The notes below the pieces were generated by a model. That model saw only the letters and a program-made list of their open reading frames with translations, did not search any database and was not told the origin of the DNA. The position numbers and the translations under genes are program-made. This document shows positions 8,851 through 19,010 of a stretch of DNA of 64,000 bases, one piece after another. This stretch comes from Arachis hypogaea (taxonomy: Eukaryota; Streptophyta; Magnoliopsida; Fabales; Fabaceae). Within the stretch, counting starts at the first letter, position 1. The number at the start of each line of letters is the position of its first letter. The stretch lies in the NCBI RefSeq assembly GCF_003086295.3, contig NC_092053.1:86241671-86305670 (forward strand), written 5' to 3'.

Positions 8851-9021
8851 GGCATTAAAACGCCAGAAATTGGGTGGAAGGCTGGCGCTGAACGCCCAGA
8901 CCATGCTCAGGACTGGCGTTCAACGCCAGAAACAAGCAAGGAACTGGCGTTGAACGCCCAAAAGAAGCACAGTTCTGGCGTTCAGACGCCAGGAACAGAT
9001 GAGGAGTTGGCGTCTAACGCC
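8851..9021. repeat. Palindromic word array inside R2 gag coding sequence
   Basis: Five copies of TGGCGTTNAACGCCA-like words in frame, read as WRSTPETS, ELALNAQ, SGVQTPG and similar. R8 gag has the same (59670-59783). The word contains no stop codon in the frames used. Confidence 0.88.
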
Positions 9022-10664
9022 ACTCCAGCTTCCAACCCTGGCTTTCAAATGCCAGTGAGGGATCAGACACCTGCAAGTGCTGATAATAAATCCCTCAAGA
9101 AGGCTTCTCAACCTACCTCTGTGGGAAATAAACCTGCAGCAACTAAGGTTGAGGAATACAAAGCCAAGATGCCTTATCCTCAAAAACTCCGCAAAGAGGA
9201 GCAGGATAAGCAGTTCGCCCACTTTGCAGACTATCTTAGGAATCTTGAAATAAAGATTCTGTTTGCAGAGGCACTTGAGCAAATACCCTCTTATGCCAAG
9301 TTCATGAAAGATATCTTGAGTCATAAGAAGGATTGGAGAGAAACTGAAAGAGTTCTCCTCACTGAAGAATGCAGTGCAGTCATTCTGAAAAGCTTCCTAG
9401 AAAAGCTTAAAGATCCCGGGAGCTTTATGATACCATGCATATTAGAGGGTAACTGCACCAAGACAGCTCTATGTGATCTTGGGGCAAGCATCAACCTAAT
9501 CCCTGCATCCACTATCAGAAAGCTTGGCTTGACTGAAGAGGTCAAACCAACCCGGATCTGTCTTCAACTTGCTGATGGCTCCATTAAATACCCATCAGGC
9601 ATAATTGAGGACATGATTGTCAAGGTTGGGCCATTTGCCTTCCCTACTGACTTTGTAGTGCTGGAAATGGAGGAGCACAAGAGTGCAACTCTCATTCTAG
9701 GAAGACCATTCCTAGCAACTGGACGAACCCTCATTGACGTCCAAAAAGGGGAGATAACCCTGAGAGTCAATGAGGATGAGTTTAAGTTGAATGTTGTCAA
9801 AGCTATGCAACATCCAGACACATCAGACGACTGCCTGGGCGTTGATATTATTGACTCCCTGGTGGAAAAGGTCCATATGACTGAGAGTCTCGAATTAGAG
9901 CTAGAGGACATTTTTAAAGATGTTCAGCCTGATCTGGAGGAACCAGAGGAAATAAAAGAACCTCTGAAAACTCCTCAGGAAGAGGAGGAACCTCTTAAAC
10001 CCGAGCTCAAACCACTACCACCATCCCTAAAATATGCATTTCTGGGAGAAGGTGACACTTTTCCTGTAATCATAAGCTCTGCTTTAGGGCCACAGGAAGA
10101 GAAAGCACTAATTTAGGTGCTAAGGACACACAAGACAGCTCTTGGGTGGTCCATAAGTGATCTTAAGGGTATTAGCCCAGCCAGATGCATGCACAAGATC
10201 CTATTGGAGGATGATGCTAAGCCAGTGGTTCAACGACAGAGGCGGCTAAATCCCGCCATGAAGGAGGTGGTGCAGAAAGAGGTCACTAAGTTACTAGAGG
10301 CTGGGATTATCTATCCTATTTCTGATAGCCCCTGGGTGAGCCCTGTCCATATTGTCCCTAAGAAGGGAGGAATGACAGTGGTTCGTAATGAAAAGAATGA
10401 ACTGGTTTCTACAAGAACAGTTACAGGGTGGCGTATGTGTATTGACTACAGAAGGCTCAATACAGCCACCAGGAAGGATCATTTTCCTTTACCATTCATA
10501 GACCAGATGCTAGAGAGACTAGCAGGTCATGAATATTACTGCTTTTTAGATGGCTATTCAGGTTACAACCAAATTGCAGTAGATCCTCAGGACCAAGAGA
10601 AAACAGCATTCACATGTCCTTCTGGAGTGTTTGCCTACAGAAGGATGCCTTTTGGTCTGTGTAA

Positions 10665-10669
10665 TGCAC
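10665..10669. repeat. Left target-site duplication of R3 (TGCAC)
   Basis: TGCAC before the R3 5' LTR equals TGCAC after the 3' LTR (19006-19010). Taking out R3 and one copy puts the R2 RT frame back in register. Confidence 0.95.
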
Positions 10670-10936
10670 TGATGCCAGGGCATTTTGGCCAGTTTCATTG
10701 ACCTTTTCTTTACTATTTTTAAGGTAGTTTCATGCATTTTCTTAGGAAATAAGCTAGTTTTGGGTAGATATTCACTTACATCTTGATTCAAGCAAACATT
10801 GTGCACTTTACATGATTTCATGAGAATTTTGCATGAATTATATAATAAATTGGATGATGCATGATCCCATGATTAAGAGCAAGACTTTGATGTACTTTGT
10901 TTGATTGATTTCAGGCCAAAAGAAGAAGAGAAGAAG

Positions 10937-11520
10937 CCACGTTAGTGGCTACGTTAGTTACACTAATGTGGGCACTAACGTGGAAGGAAGGAAAGCCCCA
11001 ACGTTAGTGAGAAAAGTTCGTGGCATTAACTTTGAAGAAAGAGAATTTGAGCCAACGTTAGTGACACTTAACATTATCACTAACGTTGGCCAATGCTCAC
11101 AAGTGGCCACGTTAGAGTCCACGTTAACTTAGTTAACGTGGCCTCTAACGTTAAAAGGGGGAAAGGAAGCAAACGTTAGTGACATTCAACATTGTCACTA
11201 ACGTTGGCCTAAGTGCACAATGCCACGTTAACTCCCACGTTAACTTGGTTAACGTGGAAGCTAACGTGAAGAGGCAAGAGTGGTCGACAACGTTAGTGAC
11301 ACTCAACATTGTCACTAACGTTGGAAGCAACCACATATCCCAAGAAGCCATGTTAACTCCCACGTTAACCTAGTTAACGTGGAAGTTAACGTGAAGAAGA
11401 AGAAGTTGTTGACAACGTTAGTGACACCAAAAATTGTCACTAACGTTGCCAACACAAGCCACAAAGAGCCACGTTAACTCCCACGTTAACTTAGTTAACG
11501 TGGTAGTTAACGTGGGCAAA
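10937..11520. repeat. Palindromic modules AACGTTAGTGACA/TGTCACTAACGTT in R3 5' LTR
   Basis: Two hairpin types alternate. One has 13-bp arms AACGTTAGTGACA and TGTCACTAACGTT with a short loop; the other is CACGTTAAC-NNN-GTTAACGTG. The first type starts at 11054, 11172, 11289 and 11414, giving a higher-order period of about 117-125 bp. Arms are kept while loops and linkers vary. Confidence 0.9.
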
Positions 11521-11559
11521 AGTCCCACCTGGCAGCTTGACCCTGCCTTCTTCAAACAA

Positions 11560-12056
11560 GAATAACTTGAACCACAAAACTCCAAATGAAGTGCTTCCAG
11601 TGGCATTGGAAAGTAGGATTCCAGATCTTTCCAAGCATATATGGCACTACATGGTTGACACTAAATTTGAGGGAGAAAACCTGCCCCGAAGGTGCAATGA
11701 TGAACATGATATCAGCCTGTATTTTGGCCAACTGACCTCTTCACCTTCCAAGAAGTATAACTCGAATTGTAGAGCTCCAAATGATGCGCTTCCAAAAGCA
11801 TTGGAAAGTAGACATCCAGGGCTTTCCAACAATATATAATAGTATGGGGTGGACACGAAGTTTGAGCTTCAGAAACATGAAAATCGCTGGCGTTATTGGC
11901 AATCAACATTTCCAGTAATGTTGGCATATATGCCAGCGACCATGTCCACTTCAGAGGAGCATAACTTGAGTTACAGAGGTCCAATTGAGGTGATTCCAGT
12001 TGCGTTAGAAAGCTGACATTCAGAGATTTCCAACGATATATAATACTCTATGGTGG
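11560..12056 (+). repeat. Three copies of the shared LTR module in R3 5' LTR
   Basis: Copies at about 11560-11662, 11750-11843 and 11958-12056. Each runs ATAACTTGAG...CCAAATGA...GGAAAGTAG/CTGACATTC...CTTTCCAA...ATATATAATA. The same module occurs in LTRs of R1, R2, R6, R8 and R9. Confidence 0.75.
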
Positions 12057-12358
12057 GCATGAAATTAAAGCACAAACAAGAGGCATCTTTTAAGCCCCAA
12101 AAACACCAACTGGGTAGCAAGTGCAACGTTAGCCACAATAACTTTAGCACTAACGCCACACTTGTAGCGTTTGTTTGGCTAACTTTGGCACTAACTTTAG
12201 CACCTAGACCTCAACTTGACTCACTTCTCTCTCAAGTCCACTTCAAAGCTCAAGCAAGCAAGCCCACAATTGTCAACCAATCAAGGCCACAAGAAGCATC
12301 TAGAATATGAATTTTCATTTAATTGTAATTTGCTTTCATTTTGTAATTTAGGAGAGCC

Positions 12359-12367
12359 TATATAAAG
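12359..12367 (+). promoter_or_regulatory. TATA box of R3 5' LTR
   Basis: TATATAAAG in GAGCCTATATAAAGGCC; repeated in the 3' LTR at 18008-18016. Best candidate promoter of R3. Confidence 0.65.
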
Positions 12368-13362
12368 GCCTTAGTTTTTACATTGAAATCATCTTAGGCT
12401 ATACTGGGGAACTCTGGAGAATTTGGGAATTAGGGGATTAAAGAGGGGTCTTCGGACTCCCTTCCCTCACCGACTTTTCCTTTTCTTTCTTTGTACTTTT
12501 CATTTATGAATTTTGAAGTTTTATTTTTAGTTTTTATCTTCATCTTTATTTTTCTGCACTTTCTTTCTTTTCTATTTTTGTAGAGCAATGATCAACTAAC
12601 TCTTTACATTGGGTTAGAGAGCTCAATTGTGATTCAATGGATCAATTGTAGTTCTTATTCTTCTTCTCCTTTCTTTTCTCTTGATTTTACTTGAAAGCTT
12701 TCGGTCTTCATCCAATTGGGTAGTTATCTTGGAAAAGGAGCTATTCAGACTTGGATCTCTTTTGAACCTTGAAAGAGGAATGAAGAGATCAAGCTAGAAA
12801 TGCTTTCTCATGCTGGACCAAATTGGGTTTGGATGGATATGTGACTATAATCGTCTCAATACCTGGTTTGGGAAATGCATGTGGTATAATCAGTGACCAC
12901 ACTTCATCTCTTCTCATGAGCAATTGACCAAGGAATTGGCTATTGATCAAGATTTGAGAGATTGAATTGCAAGAAATTGTAATTCGATCAATTAAGATTG
13001 CCAAGGAGATCAATGAGTGCATTGATTGAGGAAGAGATGAGAATGAACTTGATCCGGAGGATTGCAATATCTCTTGATCCCAATGTTCATTTTATTTTTA
13101 GTTCTTACATTTACTTTTCTTGCCATTTTACTTTTCTGCACTTTATTGCTTTCTTTACTTTTCTGTCAATTTACATTTCCTTGTTACTTATCACTCCATT
13201 ATGATTCGTCTAACTAGGATAATCAATTAACCATTGATTGCTTAATCCGTTAATCTCTGTGGGATTCGACCTCACTCTATTGTGAGTTTTACTTGACGAC
13301 AATTCGGTATACTTGCCGAAGGGAGATTTGTTGAGAGACAAGTTTTTCGTGCATCAAGTTTA

Positions 13363-13379
13363 TGGCGCCGTTGCCGGGG
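13363..13379 (+). promoter_or_regulatory. R3 primer binding site, tRNA-Asp
   Basis: TGGCGCCGTTGCCGGGG, an exact tRNA-Asp 3'-end complement, six bases after the LTR end. Confidence 0.92.
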
Positions 13380-13526
13380 ATTAATCGTGATTAACAAACT
13401 ACCAGTTGATTGATTTACTAGATTAGACACTTTTCTTTTGTCTTTATTTTCTTTTGCTTCTTTATTTTCTTTTGCTAACCAACTGTTTGTGATATTGCCT
13501 CACTGGGAATTTCCTCATCTGTGACA

Positions 13527-14597
13527 ATGGAGATTCCAATTTCTTTTGGTGATTATTGTTTGAGACAGAGCTTTCTGCAGGAAAGAAAGGAGCATCCATC
13601 ATATTTTAGTCAATCAAATTTCATGGGAAACTCTCCACCACCACAGAATGATTCACTTTACTATGCTCATGGTGGGTGGGAGTATCAAGAACATGAAATG
13701 GGGTACTTTCCAGAGCCACAGAATGGTCCATATCTTGGTGAAATTGATCACTACTCAAGTTGTGGCTGGGAAGATCATAATCAAAGAGATTTCACTCATT
13801 CATACCCCATTCATCAAGAGCCATCACCTCTCAATTATACAACCTCACCTCCAAGTTTCACATGCCTAAATCCTTCATCATTTGAGTATGCCTCAGCACA
13901 AAAGTCTATCCAAAATCCATACAATTCATTTCACCATCCACAAAACTCAACCCACTACCCACAAGAGTCATACCACTTTCAGAACACACAACCACAAAAC
14001 AACCAATTCCATTCACAAACCAACCCCGCCCAACCATTACAACCTACCCAACCACCTTTAGATAGACTTGCTAGGATGGAACTCTTCATGGAAGAGCTCA
14101 AAAGAAGTAGAGAAGAAGAGAGACTCACTAGGATAGAACTCCTCCTTGAAGAAATAATAAAGACAAATGAAGAGGAGAAAATAGCAAGAAGGGACCATGA
14201 AGAAAACTTGAGATAGAATGCACAACTCTATTCTGAAGAACAATTCATTGAAGAGCTGAGAGCACGAAGAGAGACCACTTCACTCTCTCCAGAAACAGAG
14301 GAGTTCATTCAAAGGTCAAGAACAAATGAGGAAGTCAATCAAGGGAGCCCATACTCCAATGAAACAGAGAGTTGCATAGAAGGTGAGTTCATTGAACCAC
14401 CAATTCAAGAAATTCTTGATGAAGATGATGCTCCACCCATCACACAATACCCAAGTCCTGAAATCAAGGTGGTAAAGGCAAGCAACATGAACACTAACAA
14501 AAGGATGGTGAACAAGAAAAGAAGGACAATATTCATGAAGAAGAAAAGGTCAACCAAAAGCCATCCCACCCCTACCCCAACAAGCAAGTTTACTTAA
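13527..14597 (+). pseudogene. R3 sole ORF: Pro/Gln/His-rich gag-like protein with one stop
   Basis: ATG 13527. The frame is open to 14597 except for TAG at 14214-14216, so about 230 codons before and 126 after. The first half is rich in Tyr, His, Pro, Gln and Asn (for example WEYQEHEMGYF, SYPIHQEPSPLNY). The second half has repeated RMELFMEELKRSREEERLTR-like segments, likely coiled coil, and ends with a Lys/Arg-rich stretch (KKRRTIFMKKKRS). There is no Gag core, zinc knuckle or protease motif. I do not recognise the family. Position after the PBS and the basic tail suggest a structural or RNA-binding role; that is inference. Confidence 0.65.
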
Positions 14598-14725
14598 GCT
14601 AACAACAGAAGAAGGCTTGCTGGGGAGAGGCACTCAAAACAAGGGGCATTAACTGGCTCCTCTTTCCTCTTGAGGTCATTCCTCTTAACAAACTGGAAGA
14701 AGAGGAAGAAAGTCGTGAACAACAT

Positions 14726-14770
14726 GTCAAGCTAATGACATTAAAAGAGCGCTTGTTGGGAGGCAACCCA
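14726..14770 (+). promoter_or_regulatory. Conserved post-stop block in R3
   Basis: GTCAAGCTAATGACATTAAA, then GAGCGCTTGTTGGGAGGCAA. It is kept although R3 has lost all pol genes, so it is unlikely to be part of a pol protein. Confidence 0.65.
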
Positions 14771-15113
14771 ACCGTAGGTAACATTTCCTTGCTTTGCTTA
14801 GTTTACTTTCAATAATTTGGCATATGATTGCACTCTAAGTTTGGTGTTGCCATGCAACAATTTGATTTTCAATCTTCACTGGGTACTTGCAACATTCTAA
14901 ATTGACAGTGGCACACTAAGTTTGGTGTTGCCACTTAACTTTCATGCAAAGTACCATGCCAACACCACTCATTAATGCAATCACATTGTCTCTGTTTTAC
15001 TTCTTGTGCTTTTGTTGTATCCTTAACCTTGCTTGCTGAAACACATGCATACTCACACTTCATTCTAAGACATTCATGATCCATCATGAACCCCGTCACC
15101 ACTGTTTTAATTG

Positions 15114-15152
15114 TTGCTTAAGTATAAGCAATCATTCTATGTCTGGTGTGGG
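15114..15152 (+). promoter_or_regulatory. R3 internal hairpin-PPT cassette
   Basis: Perfect hairpin TTGCTTA-AGTA-TAAGCAA followed by TTCTATGTCTGGTGTGGG. Corresponds to the internal cassettes of R1, R2 and R6. Confidence 0.6.
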
Positions 15153-16268
15153 AAGGGGAAGAATAGGAGGAAAAGGGCAACAATGATGAAGATAAGATAT
15201 AAGGTGGTAAAGTTCCTTTCTCCTCTTACTTATTTCCAGCACTTTAATTTGCATGATTGTCTTCTATGTTCTTTGTATGTATGTGTGCTTTCTCCTTGAG
15301 AATAAGCATGTCAATTCTGTCTTTGAAACTTTTTATTGATTAAGGCTGTGTTTTCTAGCCTGAATGTCATTACTGCATCCTTACTTTGCTTACTAGTATG
15401 CTTGTCCCTTTGAATCAAATGAAAAGAGAATGAGAGTTTTTAAAGACCAGAGAGGAGTTCATACTATGGAGTAAGTTCATGAGTTTGTGGTATGATCATA
15501 AGTTAGCTAAGTTGGTTCAACCACAAGGTGGGAAGACAACTATCTGTCCTGAATCATATGCTTGAAACACACCCCATGAAACTAGCTAAATAATAAGATC
15601 CTAATAAGAAAAAGGGAAAGAACAATGAAAGTGAAAAAAAAAATAAAAGAAAAAGAGTAAGCAATAAGGCTAGGCACCAATGATTTTAATCTTGAGGCAA
15701 GTGTCTGTGGTGCTCCTGTGTGAGGGATCTACTTGGATGAATAAGCTCTTAGGGGTGCCTTATCACTTGGTAACTTGGGTTAACTAACCCGGGATTATCA
15801 GCTGAAAGTCCACTATCAAGAGTAACCCTCACTACAGAGCATTTAGTAACCCAAAGAGGTGCTGGACACCAAGGTCTCAAGAAAGAAAACAAATAAACTA
15901 TGTGCCTGTGGTGTGTATGTATGGGGGAGAGACTTGAGCAAGTAAGTCCTTAGGGGTGCTTCAACACCTAGCACCTTGAACCAACTGGTTCGGGAGTGTT
16001 GGCTGAAAGCTTATTTTAAAGAGTTGCCCCCTTACAGAGCACTTAGCTTAAGAACAAAAATAAGCCCTAAAATGACAACAAAAGGATCAATGAATAAAAG
16101 TCTCATGGGATGCAATCACAGTGAGTATTCTAGGACATGATAAAGGTCTGAAAGCTAGGAATGAACCTAAGTTGCTATGCACGAAACCACCATAAAACCA
16201 GGGACATGACTTCCACAAGAATGACTCATTTCTCTTGGCATTCCATTCATCATTCTCTTGTTCCAGTA

Positions 16269-16305
16269 CTTGCTTAGGGACAAGCAAGCTTTAAGTTTGG
16301 TGTTG
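16269..16305 (+). promoter_or_regulatory. R3 terminal hairpin-PPT cassette
   Basis: Hairpin CTTGCTT-AGGGAC-AAGCAAG, then CTTTAAGTTTGGTGTTG ending at the 3' LTR; same layout as R1, R2 and R6. Confidence 0.7.
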
Positions 16306-19005
16306 TGATGCCAGGGCATTTTGGCCAGTTTCATTGACCTTTTCTTTACTGTTTTTAAGGTAGTTACATGCATTTTCTTAGGAAATAAGCTAGTTTTGGG
16401 TAGATATTCACTTACATCTTGATTTAAGCAAACATTGTGCACTTTACATGATTTCATGAGAATTTTGCATGAATTATATAATAAATTGGATGATGCATGA
16501 TCCCATGATTAAGAGCAAGACTTTGATGTACTTTATTTGATTAATTTCAGGCCAAAAGAAGAAGAGAAGAAGCCATGTTAGTGGCTACGTTAGTTACACT
16601 AATGTGGGCACTAACGTGGAAGGAAGGAAAGCCCTAACGTTAGTGAGAAAAGTTAGTGGCATTAACTTTGAAGAAAGAGAATTTGAGCCAACGTTAGTGA
16701 CACTTAACATTATCACTAATGTTGGCCAATGCTCACAAGTGGCCACGTTAGAGTCCACGTTAACTTAGTTAACGTGGCCTCTAACGTTAAAAGGGGGAAA
16801 GGAAGCAAACGTTAGTGACATTCAATATTGTCACTAAGGTTGGCCTAAGTGCACAATGCCACGTTAACTCCCACGTTAACTTGGTTAACATGGAAGCTAA
16901 CGTGAAGAGGCAAGAGTGGTCGACAACGTTAGTGACACCCAATATTGTCACTAACGTTGGAAGCAACCACATATCCCCAAGAAGCCACGTTAACTCCCAC
17001 GTTAACCTAGTTAACTCCCACGTTAACGTGGAAGTTAACTTGAAGAAGAAGAAGTTGTCGACAACGTTAGTGACACCAAACATTGTCACTAACGTTGCCA
17101 ACACAAGCCACAAAGAGCCACGTTAACTCCCACGTTAACTTAGTTAACGTGGTAGTTAACGTGGGCAAAAGTCCCACCTGGCAGCTTGACCATGCCTTCT
17201 TCAAACAAAAATAACTTGAGCCACAAAACTCCAAATGAGGTGATTCCAGTGGAATTGGAAAGTAGGATTCCAGATCTTTCCAAGCATATATGGCACTACA
17301 TGGTTGACACTAAATTTGAGGGAGAAAACCTGCCCCGAAAGTGCAATGATGAACATGGTATCAGCCTGTATTTTGGCCAACTGACCTCTTCACATTCCAA
17401 GAAGTATAACTCGAGTTGTAGAGCTTCAAATGATGCGCTTCCAAAAGCATTGGAAAGTAGACATCCAGGGCTTTTCAACAATATATAATAGTATGGGGTG
17501 GACACTAAGTTTGAGCTTCAGAAACATGAAAATTGCTGGCGTTATTGGCAATCAACATTTCCAGTAATGTTGGCATATATGCCAGCGACCATGTCCACTT
17601 CAAAGGAGCATAACTTGAGTTACAGAGGTCCAATTGTGGTGATTCCAGTTGCGTTAGAAAGCTGACATTCAGAGCTTTCCAACGATATATAATAATCTAT
17701 AGTGGGTATGAAATTGGAGCACAAACAAGAGGCATCTTTTAAGCCCCAAAAGTACCAACTGGGCAGCAAGTGCAACGTTAGCCACAATAACTTTAGCACT
17801 AACGCCACACTTGTAGCGTTAGTTTGGCTAACTTTGGCACTAACTTTAGCACCTAGACCTCAACTTGACTCACTTCTCTCTCAAGTCCACTTCAAAGCTC
17901 AAGCAAGCAAGCCCACAATTGTCAACCAATCAAGGCCACAAGAAGCATCTAGAATAGGAATTTTCATTTAATTGTAATTTGCTTTCATTTTGTAATTTAG
18001 GAGAGCCTATATAAAGGCCTTAGTTTTTACATTGAAATCATCTTAGGCTATACTGGGGAACTCTGGAGAATTTGGGAATTAGGGGATTGAAGAGGGGTCT
18101 TCGGACTCCCTCCCCTCACCGACTTTTCCTTTTCTTTCTTTGTACTTTTCATTTATGAATTTTGAAGTTTTATTTTTAGTTTTTATCTTCATCTTTATTT
18201 TTCTGCACTTTCTTTCTTTTCTATTTTTGTAGAGCAATGATCAACTAACTCTTTACATTGGGTTAGAGAGCTCTATTGTGATTCAATGGATCAATTGTAG
18301 TTCTTATTCTTCTTCACCTTTCTTTTCTCTTGATTTTACTTGAAAGCTTTTGGTCTTCATCCAATTGGGTAGTTATCTTGGAAAAGGAGCTATTCAGACT
18401 TGGATCTCTTTTGAACCTTGAAAGAGGAATGAAGAGATCAAGCTAGAAATGCTTTCTCATGCTGGACCAAATTGGGTTTGGATGGATATGTGACTATAAT
18501 CCTCTCAATACCTGGTTTGGGAAATGCATGTGGTATAATCAGTGACCACACTTCATCTCTTCTGATGAGCAATTGACCAAGGAATTGGCTATTGATCAAG
18601 ATTTGAGAGATTGAATTGCAAGAAATTGTAATTCGATCAATTAAGATTGCCAAGGAGATCAATGAGTGCATTGATTGAGGAAGAGATGAGAATGAACTTG
18701 ATCCGGAGGATTGCAATATCTCTTGATCCCAATGTTCATTTTATTTTTAGTTCTTACATTTACTTTTCTTGCCATTTTACTTTTCTGCACTTTATTGCTT
18801 TCTTTACTTTTCTGTCAATTTATATTTCCTTGTTACTTATCACTCCATTATGATTCGTCTAACTAGGATAATCAATTAACCATTGATTGCTTAATCCGTT
18901 AATCTCTGTGGGATTCGACCTCACTCTATTGTGAGTTTTACTTGACGACAATTCGGTATACTTGCCGAAGGGAGATTTGTTGAGAGACAAGTTTTCCGTG
19001 CATCA
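16306..19005 (+). repeat. R3 3' LTR (2,700 bp)
   Basis: Second copy of 10670-13356 with the same ends. It includes palindrome modules (about 16580-17170), three shared modules (about 17210-17705) and a TATA box (18008-18016). One extra GTTAACTCCCACGTTAAC unit near 17000-17030 makes it longer than the 5' copy. Confidence 0.93.
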
Positions 19006-19010
19006 TGCAC
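19006..19010. repeat. Right target-site duplication of R3 (TGCAC)
   Basis: Matches 10665-10669. Confidence 0.95.

Larger units (their letters stand above)
7843..10669 (+). pseudogene. R2 gag-protease-RT (N-terminal part)
   Basis: One frame from ATG 7843, broken by stops at 8323-8325 (TGA where R8 has TGG) and 10114-10116 (TAG), then cut by R3 inside RT. Gag carries RLLLFPFAVKDQAKRWL and FLNQYFPPKRMTQLR, typical of the retrotransposon Gag domain. Where relatives have a CCHC zinc knuckle, this Gag has sequence encoded by the palindrome array (8851-9021). Protease motif CDLGASINLIP is near 9470, and ILGRPFLATGRTLID near 9694. RT begins with LNPAMKEVVQKEV, MCIDYRRLN and MPFGLCNA, where the insertion falls. 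The remainder is at 19011-20182. Confidence 0.88.
10670..13356 (+). repeat. R3 5' LTR (2,687 bp)
   Basis: Starts TGATGCCAGGGCATTTTGGC and ends TCGTGCATCA. Contains palindrome modules (10937-11520), three copies of the shared GGAAAG...CTTTCC module (about 11560-12056), a TATA box (12359-12367) and a pyrimidine-rich downstream region. ORFs in it are by-products of the palindromes. Confidence 0.93.
14598..16268 (+). other. R3 non-coding internal region
   Basis: No gene seen. It has the conserved post-ORF block (14726-14770), AAGTTTGGTGTTG words at 14836 and 14918 (the second inside a GTGGCA/TGCCAC stem), an internal hairpin cassette (15114-15152), and two related segments of about 160 bp at 15694-15852 and 15903-16052 with CTTAGGGGTGC and CAGAGCA in common. 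Confidence 0.7.
10670..19005 (+). mobile_element. R3: complete large non-autonomous LTR retrotransposon (LARD-like)
   Basis: 8,336 bp with LTRs of 2,687 and 2,700 bp, 5-bp TSD, tRNA-Asp PBS, one gag-like ORF and a terminal hairpin-PPT cassette. The 2.9 kb internal part has no protease, RT, RNase H or integrase. The LTR copies differ by a few percent by eye, including one 21-bp repeat-unit difference. It must have moved with enzymes from another element. Confidence 0.93.

Noticed and set aside
10905..11373. ORFs of 64-75 aa on both strands in the R3 LTR
   Set aside because: They follow the palindromic modules, differ between the two LTRs and have no start context or family.
18962..19010. ATG at 18962 as the start of an RT gene
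   Set aside because: These codons are the end of the R3 LTR plus the TSD; R2 coding sequence resumes at 19011.
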